Shown: positions 1 through 9,533, counted from the stretch's first letter. The stretch: DNA of 64,000 bases from Planctomycetota bacterium (GCA_947484275.1 CANKOY010000003.1:1-64000), one strand, 5' to 3'. The notes: a model not told the origin generated them from the sequence alone. Made by a program: numbers and translations.

Positions 1-54
1 CGAGTCGATGGGGAATCCCGCCCATGGCGGTCGCAATCCGAGCCTGGGTGGGAT

Positions 55-678
55 TCACGCCTGGGGCTCCTGTCCGCGAGATTCGGGGTCGTGGGCGTGG
101 CGGTCGTTGATGGTCCTGGGCACGCCGCGGTTGGGGGCGAACACGAGCTGGCCGGTGCCTGTGTCAGGGATTTCGACCGGTCCCTTGAGCAGGCGGCCCA
201 GAGGATCTTCGCGCGAGATCTTCAGCTGCAGCTTGATGATCGCGTCGAGCACCGCATCCGGGCGCGGGGGGCAACCGGGAACGTAGACATCCACCGGGAG
301 GATCGAATCGACGCCCTGGACCACCGCGTAGCTGTCGTACATTCCGCCCGACGACGAGCAGACGCCCATGGCAATCACCCATTTCGGGTCGGGCATCTGG
401 TCGTAAATCGTGCGCACCGCAGTGGCCATCTTCCAAGTGAGCGTTCCGGCGACCACCAGCAGGTCGCACTGTCGCGGCGAGAAGCGCGCGGCTTCAGCGC
501 CAAAGCGCGCCAAGTCGAACTTCGGCCCGATCATGGCCATCAGCTCGATGCCGCAGCAGGACAGGCCAAGGGGCATGGGCCAAAGAGAATTCTTGCGGCC
601 CCAATTGATGAGAAAGTCCGCGCGCGTGGCCAGGAAACCCAGCTCGCCGCCGCCTTCGACCGGATTCAGCGATCCCAA
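55..678 (-). CDS. nuoB: NADH-quinone oxidoreductase subunit B
   Basis: Complex I peripheral-arm subunit that carries Fe-S cluster N2 and passes electrons to quinone. The expected cysteines are all visible: the CC pair of SCCGIE (residues 41-42), C107 in VCSSSG and C136 in [11 protein letters not shown] chose the TTG start at 678 because GGGAGG lies 6 nt upstream; the frame stays open further but runs inside nuoA. The product is about 207 aa, normal for NuoB. It overlaps the end of nuoA by 13 bp, so the two are translationally coupled. Beyond its stop, an ATG at 25-23 could begin nuoC, but only eight codons are visible, so it is not called. Family assignment is secure; the start is inference. 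Confidence 0.93.
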   Translation of the reverse strand: MGSLNPVEGGGELGFLATRADFLINWGRKNSLWPMPLGLSCCGIELMAMIGPKFDLARFGAEAARFSPRQCDLLVVAGTLTWKMATAVRTIYDQMPDPKWVIAMGVCSSSGGMYDSYAVVQGVDSILPVDVYVPGCPPRPDAVLDAIIKLQLKISREDPLGRLLKGPVEIPDTGTGQLVFAPNRGVPRTINDRHAHDPESRGQEPQA

Positions 679-1040
679 TTCAGACCTCCCTTGCGCCACA
701 CGAATGCGAGACCGACGCCGAGGATGACCGCGAAAAGCGCGATCTCCGAGAACACGATCGACCCCAAGCCCAGGCCCTGGAATTCGCGGGCCGTCACGGC
801 CCAAGGAATCAGGAAGATCGACTCGACATCGAAGAGGATGAAGAGCACCGCCACCAAGTAATAGTGGATCGACAGGCGCACGCGCGCACTGCCGATGGGC
901 TCCATGCCGCACTCGTAGGCGTCACCCTTGGCGATGCTGCGGCGGCGACCGCCCATCACATCGCACAGGATGATATTGACGACTGCGAAGCCAACGATCA
1001 GGACCAGCAGGATCAGGATCGGTGCGTAGTCGGTGAGCAT
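666..1040 (-). CDS. nuoA: NADH-quinone oxidoreductase subunit A
   Basis: Small membrane subunit of complex I, 124 aa. It has three hydrophobic segments (about residues 7-27, 60-80 and 91-113) and the family signature YECGMEP in the first loop followed by the [14 protein letters not shown] segment of the second helix. As first gene it heads the nuo operon that continues through nuoB to the left edge. The ATG at 1040 gives the standard length. No clear Shine-Dalgarno precedes it. The 200 bp upstream, up to the end of the VWA gene at 1241, probably holds the promoter, but I see no convincing hexamer pair. Confidence 0.93.
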   Translation of the reverse strand: MLTDYAPILILLVLIVGFAVVNIILCDVMGGRRRSIAKGDAYECGMEPIGSARVRLSIHYYLVAVLFILFDVESIFLIPWAVTAREFQGLGLGSIVFSEIALFAVILGVGLAFVWRKGGLNWDR

Positions 1041-1240
1041 GGGGACAGGCGGGGGAGGCTATTTGGGGGCGCGTGCCGTCGCGTGGGGGACGCGTCCAGC
1101 CCGTGGGCCGAATGCGGCAGAACGCCTGAGGATGGGGGGATCCGATCACCCTACCGGTCGGTCGCGCACCCGGTCTGGAGGGCAAAGAGTCTAGCGGCAG
1201 CACGGGCTCGCTCCAAGCAGCCGGGCGCATCCCGCTTCGC

Positions 1241-2869
1241 TCAATAGTCGACGCGCACGAACTGCCCGCCCGATTCCTCAGCGAGCGCCTCCAGGGTCCC
1301 GTCGCCGCCGACGCCGATCTGGACGCAATCGAAGCGCACGCAGGTGGGCTCGCCTACCACGCGCAGGAGCGGAGCCACCCAGGTCGGGCCTTCCGCGGTC
1401 GCTCCGTCGCAAAGCACGATGACCGTGTCCGCCTCGAGCTTCTCCAGGTCGATTAGGCCGCGGTTGCTATCGAACTCCAGGGCTTGGGAGATCGCCGGCC
1501 GAAGGAAGGTCCCGCCGCGGGGGGGCTGGTTGCGGGCCCAGGCCACCGCTGCCTCGATCCCCGCATCCGTAGCGGGGCGCAGGGTCGTGCTCCACGAGCG
1601 CGTCTCGTCCGAGAACAGGATCAAATTGAAGCGCGTGCGCGTTCCGAGCTGCCGGAGCAGGGTCCCGACCTGCCGCAGGGCCTCGGAGTAGTTCGAACTG
1701 CTGCTGGTCCCAAAGCGCCCCTCCATTGAGCTCGAGCGGTCGATAACGAAAACGACCCGGTCCGTCCAAGGGCGCAGACCAAAGAACTCGGCGGTGGTCC
1801 GACCTTCGGAGGGCGGCGGGGCGCTGTGGCGATTCGGAGCCTCCGGATCTGTGGCCCGAATCCGCGCCCACCAATTGGCCCAGCGCTTGGGGTCCATTCC
1901 CAGGCGAAGACCCGACCGCAGCTCCAATTCCCTCGAGATCAGGGCCTCGACGCGCCTAGAAGAACTGCCGCCGAGTCCGCGCTCCGACCAAAGGGCCAGG
2001 GCCTCCACGAGGTAGGGCACGGCGAGTTCATTGGGGAGGATCCGGCTCATGGGTACTCGGCGCACCGCTACGCGCCAATCGGCCGAGACCGCGGCGCGGG
2101 TCAGCTCTTGAGCGACTTCCAGGCCCACGGGACTGCCGACGGGAAAGCCGCGGGCAGCGAAGTGGTCGAGCAGTCCATTCGTGCTCAGAAATCCCTGCTC
2201 GCGCAATGCGCGCAGAGTCAGGCCAGCCAAGAAACGGTCCACTGCTTCCGAGGGCCAACCCGCCAGGGCCGCCACAGCCACCTCGCGCAGGCCGCGCTCG
2301 GGGGCCGCGGCTGCGCTCAACAGCGCATTCATCGTGGAATCCCAATGCCTGCCGATCAGGGCTTCGACTGCGGCAATGCGCCGGGCAATCGGCTCCTGGG
2401 CCCCGCGAGCAAGGACTTGGGTCGCGAGCCATCGGGCTCGGGCCTCTCCCGCGGGCGCGTCGAGGGCCGTGCGGAGGACATCGCGCGCCAAGTTGCGCAC
2501 GGTGGCCTCGCGAGCGTCGGGAAGATACTGGCCCTCCGCGACGGCCGCGAGGCTCTTGCGCTCGGCGATCCAGGCCAAATCACACAGGGCAAGGAGCGCG
2601 GAATTCTCCGCGCCGTCCTGCGCCAGGAGGCGCGTCTTTAGAGTCAGCAGGGCCGGCGCCAGGGATTCGTCTGCAGAGAGGTTGAGGTCCGGGCCGAGGC
2701 GCTGGTAATCGCTGCTCCAGCGCTCGAGCAACTGCACCGGGTCCGAGGGGCGTTGACTCTGCCCGGACTGGGTCCTCGCGAGTCCGCACGGAAGCAGCCC
2801 AACCAGACCCAGAGCGGCCGAAAAGGCAATGGTGCGCCAGCGTCCCGACTCTCGTTTCCGCACCTGCAT
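1241..2869 (-). CDS. Exported HEAT-like / VWA-domain protein
   Basis: A 542-aa protein with an N-terminal signal sequence (hydrophobic stretch about residues 14-31). The long middle part is rich in Ala and Leu helices and resembles HEAT-type repeats, with a W..WW motif (WANWWARIR). A C-terminal von Willebrand factor A domain occupies about residues 365-540. The MIDAS metal site is visible as DRSSSM, then GGTFLRPA and LCDGAT, so the domain should bind Mg2+ and a protein ligand. It is a single-gene unit. TAGTCT lies 6 nt before the ATG, fitting the leaderless promoter pattern seen elsewhere in the window. Export and adhesion-type binding are inferred; the ligand is unknown. Confidence 0.75.
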   Translation of the reverse strand: MQVRKRESGRWRTIAFSAALGLVGLLPCGLARTQSGQSQRPSDPVQLLERWSSDYQRLGPDLNLSADESLAPALLTLKTRLLAQDGAENSALLALCDLAWIAERKSLAAVAEGQYLPDAREATVRNLARDVLRTALDAPAGEARARWLATQVLARGAQEPIARRIAAVEALIGRHWDSTMNALLSAAAAPERGLREVAVAALAGWPSEAVDRFLAGLTLRALREQGFLSTNGLLDHFAARGFPVGSPVGLEVAQELTRAAVSADWRVAVRRVPMSRILPNELAVPYLVEALALWSERGLGGSSSRRVEALISRELELRSGLRLGMDPKRWANWWARIRATDPEAPNRHSAPPPSEGRTTAEFFGLRPWTDRVVFVIDRSSSMEGRFGTSSSSNYSEALRQVGTLLRQLGTRTRFNLILFSDETRSWSTTLRPATDAGIEAAVAWARNQPPRGGTFLRPAISQALEFDSNRGLIDLEKLEADTVIVLCDGATAEGPTWVAPLLRVVGEPTCVRFDCVQIGVGGDGTLEALAEESGGQFVRVDY

Positions 2870-3043
2870 GCGTGGAGACTACTCCCCGGCGCGAGTTCAG
2901 ATACCTGACCGAACTGCGTTTCCGCGCTGGCCACGCGGCTGATTCTCAGCAGGAGCCCTCGCCTCGGGCGCTGCGCCCTGTGGGCTGGTCCTGGCCTCAG
3001 TCCTCGTTTCGCGGACTGCCCACGAACGCATCGTCACGGTCCA

Positions 3044-4243
3044 CTAGCGCTGGGCGAGGGCCTTGACCAAGGCGCGCGCCACGTGCTGGTGTCCGGCGAG
3101 ATTGATGTGCCAGTCGGTGTTCCAGTAGACCGAATGATCCGCCCGTCGGAACGCCGGCCGCATGTCGAGGGTCTCGACGCCAAGGGTCGCCAGCCGCTCG
3201 AGCCAGGCGTCGGCGAGTTTGTCAGTGTGCTTCAACGCCGCCGGCGTGAGCTTCAACTCCCGCATCAGCGCGTCCAAATTCAAGTCCGGATTCGTGGGCT
3301 CAACGTCGCAACGCGCAGGCAGGTAGACCATGAACAATCGAATTCCACGCTCGCGGCACAGGGTCTGGATCTGCTCGCACACATCCGTGGCAGCCTGGAC
3401 GGCGATCGCGAACTGATCGGGATTGACGTCGAAGTACTTGATCGAGGAAAGCGCCTGGCTCATGGCGGCCTTGCTCAGTCTCAAGGCGCGCAGGAATTCG
3501 TCGGGGTACTTGTCGATCCCCGGCGGCCGTGCTCCTCGGTTGAAGAAGTGGTGCCAGGCCGTCAAGACCTCGTCGAAGTCGTTGCCGCCGTACACGGCGA
3601 CCACGAAAAGGTCCGGCTTCAGGTCGAGATTGCGCTCGAGCACGCCGAGGTAGTTGAAAAAGGAGTGCGAGCCCTTGCCGGCGTTCAGGACTTCGATCGA
3701 CTGCGGGTCGAAACGCAGCCCGTTGGCCTCGCTCTCGGCATGAGCCAACAACTCCAATGCGACCTCCGTCAGGTTGGCGAAGGACTCCTCGTTCGCGCAC
3801 ACACCATCGGTGTGCGAGTCGCCCGCCACCAGGACGCGCAGCGCCGGTCGTGTGGGCAGGGGTTCGTCGTCCTCGCGCATCGAGCGCGAATTGAGGACGA
3901 AGTCGATTCCACCCGCAGGATGCTCGGGGAAGGCCATCCTGAACTTGAGGTTTGGCTTCCAGAGCTTGCCGCAGTACGCGTCGAAGACCTCGTAAACGCT
4001 GGGAACGAAGATCACTTTCGCAGCGGCCTCCGTCCAGGGCGGGTAGATGGGGATTCGAATTGCCTCCCCTGGCGCGCGCCTCGGCGGGACCGCGGACGCC
4101 CAGCCGGGGCCTGGCATCCAACCCGGGATCGATTCCGCGCGGATCAGCTCCACCGTGTCGGCTGCGCCAGACGCACCTCGTCGCGAGAGTGCGTACAGAG
4201 TTCCCACCAGCGCGAACGCCATCGCAAGCAGGATCCAGGGCAT
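3044..4243 (-). CDS. SGNH/GDSL-family hydrolase, membrane-anchored
   Basis: A 399-aa protein with one N-terminal membrane segment (residues 2-18) and a periplasmic SGNH-hydrolase domain. The family blocks are visible: GDSHT with the catalytic Ser (block I), VYGGNDFDE (block III, Gly/Asn) and DWHINLAGH near the C-terminus supplying the Asp/His pair (block V). Relatives are esterases, lipases or O-acetyl-group hydrolases acting on polysaccharides or lipids. The substrate cannot be read here. A GAGAGGA ribosome-binding site about 9 nt upstream supports the ATG at 4243. It is transcribed alone, away from the 828-bp gap. Confidence 0.8.
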   Translation of the reverse strand: MPWILLAMAFALVGTLYALSRRGASGAADTVELIRAESIPGWMPGPGWASAVPPRRAPGEAIRIPIYPPWTEAAAKVIFVPSVYEVFDAYCGKLWKPNLKFRMAFPEHPAGGIDFVLNSRSMREDDEPLPTRPALRVLVAGDSHTDGVCANEESFANLTEVALELLAHAESEANGLRFDPQSIEVLNAGKGSHSFFNYLGVLERNLDLKPDLFVVAVYGGNDFDEVLTAWHHFFNRGARPPGIDKYPDEFLRALRLSKAAMSQALSSIKYFDVNPDQFAIAVQAATDVCEQIQTLCRERGIRLFMVYLPARCDVEPTNPDLNLDALMRELKLTPAALKHTDKLADAWLERLATLGVETLDMRPAFRRADHSVYWNTDWHINLAGHQHVARALVKALAQR

Positions 4244-5071
4244 CGGCCCGATCCTCTCGGTGTTAGTGGTTTCTTTCAGAGGGAAGCTCGTCGTTGGAAC
4301 AAGGCCAAAGCGCGCGAGCGATGCGAAAGGAATGCAGGTTCAATCTGACCCGCGGTCAGCGGGCGGGCGTTGGGCGCAATGGCCGCGGCCTTCCGCGGCG
4401 ATCCGCGTGGGCTGAAAAGCACACCAATGCGTTGATCGTGGCCTGTACCGCATGACGTCCTCCGAGCATGTTCACCGTGAATCTCGCGCACAAGGGTGTT
4501 GCTAGCCTGGGATTCGACGATCAGGATCTTGCGCTCCTGGCTCGAATTGCCCCTGGCCATATGCTGGACGATTCGGCCGCGCCCGAGCCTGCCGGAGGCA
4601 AAGAGGATCACCAGGGTGCGCGGATCGCGATTGAGCGCCTTGGAGCCCCTGCCGTCGGCAGTGAACGTCAGCCGTTGAATTAGGAGACTGGCGGCCCCGG
4701 GCAGTGCGAATCCGGGCGTCGTCCATCCACGCGTGAGGTCGGAGCATCGCGTCGCTCGTGCCGCGTTGAAGCTGCAGTTGCAGTTGCGCCCACAGGCTGC
4801 TTTGCGGCGAGCTTCGTGCAACCCGCAGTGGAGCGGGAATGGCGCACCTTTGATGTTGAGTCCCGGCAGCCGCCGCTGGTGTCGCCTGTGGCACAAAAAA
4901 CCGCGATTCCATGCCCGCCACCTCCTCTGGCACGGTCAGCTCGGCTTTGGACTTGAGCGCCAGGGGAAGTTTGTCGATCCTGGGGACGGCAGGAATAGCC
5001 CAGGGGAGTCCGACCGCGCGCGCCGCTCTTGGCGCTGGCCCGGCCCCATGGTCACGCTCGCACCAAAGAAC
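4244..5071. other. 828-bp stretch without a recognisable gene
   Basis: No family is recognisable in any frame. On the minus strand two overlapping open frames (4502-5206 and 4276-4896, different phases) contain segments that look protein-like, for example around 4877-5014 and 4400-4700. The switch between phases could mean a frameshifted remnant gene, or it could be chance in high-GC DNA. The open plus frame from 4733 into the downstream lipoprotein gene has low-complexity, Arg-rich content and is probably not translated. The promoter of the lipoprotein gene must lie here, but I cannot place it. Confidence 0.35.
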
Positions 5072-7030
5072 ATGAAACAGAATCTCGGTACTTCGTTTGG
5101 CCTTGGCACCGCATCCGCGTTCGGGCTTTGGTCCTTGCTGGCCCTCTCTGGTTGCAGCGGCTCGGGCAGCGGCACCGCGAGCTTCGTGCCGATCGCCACG
5201 GCACACTCGAGCGCCTCATCATCACCAGTGGTGGTCGAGGGCAAGCTCCTCGTCTACCTTGCCTCCGAGGCCCTCAGCGGCGCGGGAGGCACGAATTTCA
5301 ACCCTGGCGACGCGGACTTCGCCGACGACTGCGCCGTGGTCGTCGACATGGTCGCGCGCACCGAGACCGACCTCAACGTCGACGCGCTGGAGGTCAAGAT
5401 CCTCGGCGACAACGTATACCTGCGGGTGTCTGAGTCGGAGGACTCATTCGACTGGAGCGGAGCGAACGGTGCCACCGAAACGGTGCTGCTGCACTTCTCG
5501 AGCACGTCGCCCCTGAGCTTCGTCAGCGAGCTCGCCCCGGGCACGCAATCCTTGGGAATCGCCGGTGGCCGACTGTACTTCGTTCGAGGCGACACGACCG
5601 GCGTGGTCAACGGCGAAACCAGCCTGGCGTTCCTGACCACGGCCGCGCCCACGGTGCCGGTCACCGTATTGAGCACGGACGCGGGCAACACGCTTTTCCC
5701 GAAGATTCACGCCATCGACCAAGGCCTGATCTTCCTGACGGCAAGCGAAGTCGTCGAAGGGCGTGTGCTCAACGGTGACGGCGACAGCACGGACACCTTT
5801 GTTCTGGCCTTGCTCGACGGCACGGACATCGCCGGCGTGGTGCAGGTCGTCGGACTGTCCCTGGCCACCAGTTCGTCACCGGTGCGCGCGCGCACGCGCG
5901 GCGTCAACGACTGGGTGATCGGGTTCCTGGTCGACGAAGCGACGCAGGATAATTTCGTCACGGGACTCAACGATCCGGTGGCCATGGGTTTCAGCAACGC
6001 GTGGAAGCCCCAGAACTGCGGCTCCTACGCGGACGTCGACAGAATCGACCAGGTGCTGCACGTGCTGGGTTTCGCGCCGTGGCTGGTCAACCCGATCGCC
6101 AGCCCGCCGCAAAATACGGGCATTCCCGGCACGGGCCGCGTTCTGTGCACCGCGAATTCCGCGGGCACGCTCTTCAGCGTGGCAACGCTGGTGCGGGAAG
6201 CCGACGACGGGGGCTGTAACCTGAACAACGACAACAACACGACGGACACGATCCTGCGCTGGGTCAAGTTCGCGGCGCCACAGCTGCCCTTTGGAACCAT
6301 CTCGCAATTGAACGCGGTAGAGGAAACGCTTCCGGGCGGCGCGAACGCGATCTCGGACCTAGCCGGGAGATTTGTGTGCGTCGTCAGCGAAGTCAAGGAC
6401 AACACAGATCACGACGGCGGCGGGCTGACGCACGACCTCGTCGCCTGGATCGATCCGAATGCGGCGCTCCCGGTCTGGGTTTTTGATCACAACCCCAACA
6501 CGGCTGGCATCCAGTCCGTCGGCGCTTCGGCGCTGTCCGATCGGATAGAGCGCGATCGCCTGCTGGTGGCGTTCCAAGAGTCGGTGTTCGGCGCCTCGGT
6601 CAATTCCGGGGGGGACAACGACACGCTCGACAGCTCGCCGACATTCGCGCGCTTTGATCCGAGCAACGCCAATGACCTGGACTTCAACGGTCCGGCCGTG
6701 GCCATCGACCCGACCAACCCGGGAATCGTGATCGCCAACGGTTTCGCGTTCTACCGCGTCAAGGAAGCCGACGACAACCGCGATTGGAACGGCGACAGCG
6801 TTTTGGACGACTTCGTGATCTTCCGCACGAACGTTTCAACGAACGTCTCCGCCCTGCTCGGTTCCGGAGCCCGCTCCACGGCCAATGACCTTCAGGGCAA
6901 CGTGATCTTCACGTCGGGCACCATCGGAGCTGCGTACCTCGCCAACGAGGGCATGGCCGGCATCGACCTGAATCAGCCGGCGGATGGCCGAGCCGACGGC
7001 TTTGTCATCACCTGGTTCCGGATCGGGTAG
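5072..7030 (+). CDS. Asp/Asn-rich repeat lipoprotein
   Basis: A predicted outer-surface lipoprotein of 652 aa. The N-terminus is a lipoprotein signal (MKQN..., hydrophobic core, lipobox LSGC with Cys at residue 28), which is why I start at 5072 rather than at ATG 5048 or further upstream. The mature part has at least seven degenerate units in which an acidic loop precedes a beta strand: DADFADDCAVVVD, NGDGDSTDTFVLALLD, NDNNTTDTILRW, DHDGGGLTHDLVAWID, GGDNDTLD, DWNGDSVLDDFVIF and ADGRADGFVITWF. Spaced Asp/Asn residues of this kind suggest Ca2+ binding, and the repeat could be blades of a beta-propeller. I do not recognise the family. It stands alone, convergent with the phospholipase gene. Confidence 0.7.
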   Translation: MKQNLGTSFGLGTASAFGLWSLLALSGCSGSGSGTASFVPIATAHSSASSSPVVVEGKLLVYLASEALSGAGGTNFNPGDADFADDCAVVVDMVARTETDLNVDALEVKILGDNVYLRVSESEDSFDWSGANGATETVLLHFSSTSPLSFVSELAPGTQSLGIAGGRLYFVRGDTTGVVNGETSLAFLTTAAPTVPVTVLSTDAGNTLFPKIHAIDQGLIFLTASEVVEGRVLNGDGDSTDTFVLALLDGTDIAGVVQVVGLSLATSSSPVRARTRGVNDWVIGFLVDEATQDNFVTGLNDPVAMGFSNAWKPQNCGSYADVDRIDQVLHVLGFAPWLVNPIASPPQNTGIPGTGRVLCTANSAGTLFSVATLVREADDGGCNLNNDNNTTDTILRWVKFAAPQLPFGTISQLNAVEETLPGGANAISDLAGRFVCVVSEVKDNTDHDGGGLTHDLVAWIDPNAALPVWVFDHNPNTAGIQSVGASALSDRIERDRLLVAFQESVFGASVNSGGDNDTLDSSPTFARFDPSNANDLDFNGPAVAIDPTNPGIVIANGFAFYRVKEADDNRDWNGDSVLDDFVIFRTNVSTNVSALLGSGARSTANDLQGNVIFTSGTIGAAYLANEGMAGIDLNQPADGRADGFVITWFRIG

Positions 7031-7051
7031 CCGACGCCTTCGGGCGGGTTT

Positions 7052-7954
7052 TCAAGCATTCGCAGACCAGTGCGCGCTCCAGCCTTTGGGTCGGGGCGGA
7101 GGCGATTGCATTCCCTCGAGGAAGACCAGCGCGCGTTCTTCGGCGCGGGCCAGACGTGCAGCGGGACTCAAGAGCAGTGTGCGCTTGCGCGTCTCCAGGG
7201 CCTGCCGCTGAGCCGCCTTGCCGCCGGTGTCTAGATGCGCGAGCCGCTCGATGCCGCGCGGCGAGAGCGCCAGCACGATTCGCCCCACGGCAGCTTCGCG
7301 GAACAGGTCGAGGAATCCGCGCGTCAGGCGCACCTGCGGCAAGGGATGCATGAGCCCCATGCCCTCGCGCCAGCGGCGATTCTCGCTGACGAGCAGCACG
7401 TGATTGAAGATCAGCTTGTTGGTTCCCATCGACAGCGCCTTGCGCGGCACGGTGCTATTGACGAGGTGATCGAGCGCGGACATCGCGGGATTCTCCTTGA
7501 CGCGCGAAACCACATCCCAGAGTTGATCCGCGACGAATCGGTCCGCATTCATCTCCCAATACAAGTGTCCCAGGCTGCGACCGCGCGCGAAGCGAGCCAG
7601 GTGGTAGGGGACGAAGTGATTGTGCGCGATCGTGTCAGCGGCCAGGTGCGCCAGGTATCCAAGCGCGAAAGCATGCTCGGCCGGTGAGCGCGCCAGATCG
7701 CGCATTTCCTCCACGATCGTCCAGCGATGGCAGTGGTTGTAGTGCCCGCCAAAAGCCTTGAAATTGATCAGATCGGCGGCAATGTTGCCGTACTGCCAGG
7801 CTTCGCGCTCGTCGCTGATCAGCGCGCACACGCGCGGCGGCAGGAGTTCCTTGCGCCGACGCCAGACGCGGGCTTCGAATTCAAGGTGGTTCCCAGGACC
7901 CCAATTCGCGCCGACCAGCAGGACCAGGGCCAGAAAAGCGATCAGGAAGATCAT
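7052..7954 (-). CDS. Zinc-dependent phospholipase C family protein
   Basis: A protein of about 300 aa with one N-terminal membrane segment followed by the all-helical Zn-dependent phospholipase C fold. Zn-ligand-type motifs are in the expected order: the N-terminal WGPGNH, GNIAADL, HCHRW, LGYLAHLAADTIAHNHFVP and HLYWEMNADRF. Family members bind several zinc ions and cleave phospholipid head groups, and many bacterial members are uncharacterised. I chose ATG 7954 because AGGAAGGG lies 4 nt upstream; the longer frame to 7990 would put residues before the membrane segment without a ribosome-binding site. It is divergent from the BNR-protein gene. Confidence 0.82.
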   Translation of the reverse strand: MIFLIAFLALVLLVGANWGPGNHLEFEARVWRRRKELLPPRVCALISDEREAWQYGNIAADLINFKAFGGHYNHCHRWTIVEEMRDLARSPAEHAFALGYLAHLAADTIAHNHFVPYHLARFARGRSLGHLYWEMNADRFVADQLWDVVSRVKENPAMSALDHLVNSTVPRKALSMGTNKLIFNHVLLVSENRRWREGMGLMHPLPQVRLTRGFLDLFREAAVGRIVLALSPRGIERLAHLDTGGKAAQRQALETRKRTLLLSPAARLARAEERALVFLEGMQSPPPRPKGWSAHWSANA

Positions 7955-8148
7955 GGTTCCCTTCCTAGACTGACGCGCCGCCCATGGCAAGGCGCCGATG
8001 CCATAGGGCTGGATTCCACCGCTATAGTCACAATATTACGTGGCCGCTAGGATCGGCGGCTCGCGCGTCCATTCATCAGCCGCGCAGGCGCGCGAGGCAC
8101 TGCACCGGCGCGCGAGCCCCCAAGCTGGAATCCGCCCCAGGAACGACC

Positions 8149-9276
8149 ATGGCCGACGGTGTTCAACTTTTCATCTCGACTCGCAAGGGCGCGTGGACCC
8201 TGGAGAGCGACGCGATGCGCGCCACGTTTGAGTTGGGCGGCCCGCATTTCTTTGGGCAAGTGGTGAATCACATGCTGCTCGATCCTCGCGATGGCAAAAC
8301 GTTGCTCGCGGCAGTGAAGACCGGGCATTTGGGTCCGACAGTGTTTCGCTCCACGGATCGCGGCAGGACTTGGATCGAGGCCACGCGTCCGCCGGCTTTC
8401 AAGAAAGTCGCCGAGGGCGGCCGCGCCGTGGACCACGTTTTCTGGCTGACCCCCGGCCACACCAGCGAGCCCGGCACCTGGTGGGCGGGCACATCGCCCC
8501 AGGGATTGTTCAAGTCCACGGACGGTGGCGCGACCTGGGACGGCGTCGACGGCTTCAACGAGAACGAGATGTACTCGAAGTGGACTGGCGGGGCCCAGGA
8601 CGGCACGCCGGACGGCCCGAAACTGCATTCGATCAACGTCGATCCGCGCGACAAGCGCCACGTGTACATCGGCATGTCGAGCGGCGGCGTGTTCGAGAGC
8701 CTCGATGCCGGCGCGAGTTGGTCCCCCCTAAACGAGGGCATCGCCGCCGAGTTCCTGCCGGATCCGAACGCAGCGTTCGGTCACGATCCACACTGCGTCG
8801 TCGTGCACCCCGCGCGGCCCGATCGGCTCTACCAGCAGAATCACTGCGGTATCTATCGCTTGGATCGCCCCGGGCGGCGCTGGACGCGCATCGGCGATGC
8901 CATGCCCAGGGACGTCGGTGACATTGGATTTCCGATCGTCGTGCATCCGCGGGATCCTGAGACTGCGTGGGTGTTCCCCATGGATGGGACCAGTGTCTGG
9001 CCGCGCACTTGCGTCGGCGGAAAGCCCGCCGTCTTCTGCACGCGGGACGCAGGTGCTACTTGGGCGCGCCAGGACCAGGGATTTCCCCGCGAGCAGGCCT
9101 GGTGGACCGTCAAGCGTCAGTCGATGACTGCCGATCATCTCGATCCCTGTGGGCTGTATTTCGGCACCACCAGCGGGGAAGTCTGGGCGAGCAATGACGG
9201 CGGAGCCCGTTGGCGGTCCCTGGCGCAACACCTCCCGCACGTCTACGCGGTCACCGCGGCGCGCCGCTCCACATGA
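8149..9276 (+). CDS. BNR/Asp-box beta-propeller protein (sialidase-like)
   Basis: A cytosolic-looking protein of 375 aa with no signal peptide. Five Asp-box motifs of the S.D.G..W type are spread along it: STDRGRTW, STDGGATW, SLDAGASW, TRDAGATW and SNDGGARW. This predicts a beta-propeller of the sialidase/photosystem-stability-factor type. The Arg triad and catalytic residues of true sialidases are not evident, so annotation as exo-alpha-sialidase would be unsafe. AGGA precedes the ATG at 8149. The stop overlaps the start of the MoaD-like gene (ATGA), and this pairing of an Asp-box protein with a MoaD/ThiS-like protein is, to my knowledge, seen in other bacteria too. A TATAGT hexamer at 8023-8028 may be the -10. 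Confidence 0.8.
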   Translation: MADGVQLFISTRKGAWTLESDAMRATFELGGPHFFGQVVNHMLLDPRDGKTLLAAVKTGHLGPTVFRSTDRGRTWIEATRPPAFKKVAEGGRAVDHVFWLTPGHTSEPGTWWAGTSPQGLFKSTDGGATWDGVDGFNENEMYSKWTGGAQDGTPDGPKLHSINVDPRDKRHVYIGMSSGGVFESLDAGASWSPLNEGIAAEFLPDPNAAFGHDPHCVVVHPARPDRLYQQNHCGIYRLDRPGRRWTRIGDAMPRDVGDIGFPIVVHPRDPETAWVFPMDGTSVWPRTCVGGKPAVFCTRDAGATWARQDQGFPREQAWWTVKRQSMTADHLDPCGLYFGTTSGEVWASNDGGARWRSLAQHLPHVYAVTAARRST

Positions 9277-9533
9277 GGGTGCGCGTTCCCTCGCCGCTGT
9301 TTTCCTACACCGACCAACGCTCGGCCGTGGAGGCCTCGGGCGAGACCCTTGGAGCTGTGTTGCTCGACCTCGAGCGCCAGTTCCCCGGGCTGCGCTTTCG
9401 CATCGTCGATGAGCAGGAACGGATTCGCCCGCACATCAAGGTCTTCGTCTCCGGGCAGGCCGCGGCGGCACTTGCAGCGCCAGTGCGCGGGGACGATGAG
9501 GTCATGATCGTCGCGGCGCTCTCGGGCGGCTGA
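9273..9533 (+). CDS. MoaD/ThiS-like beta-grasp protein
   Basis: A small protein of 86 aa with the ubiquitin-like beta-grasp pattern and the C-terminal di-glycine (ALSGG) that such proteins need for adenylation and thiocarboxylation by an E1-like enzyme. The core resembles MoaD: the opening MRVRVPSPLFSYT strand, then LDLERQFPGLRFRI, and HIKVFVSG before DDEVMIVAALSGG. No moaE, thiG or E1-like gene is nearby. Its translation is coupled to the Asp-box gene through an ATGA overlap, so the two products probably act together. A role in molybdopterin synthesis is possible but context does not support it. It ends 17 bp from the convergent methyltransferase gene. Confidence 0.82.
   Translation: MRVRVPSPLFSYTDQRSAVEASGETLGAVLLDLERQFPGLRFRIVDEQERIRPHIKVFVSGQAAAALAAPVRGDDEVMIVAALSGG

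Noticed and set aside
3083-4348. 421-codon plus-strand frame over the SGNH hydrolase
   Set aside because: Antisense shadow; the SGNH blocks on the minus strand are intact.
4733-5071. Upstream extension of the Asp-rich lipoprotein to the start at 4733
   Set aside because: It would bury the lipoprotein signal 113 residues inside the protein; ATG 5072 restores a normal signal and lipobox.
8149-9276. True exo-alpha-sialidase
   Set aside because: Only Asp boxes are visible; the Arg triad and Tyr/Glu catalytic pair are not evident and there is no signal peptide.
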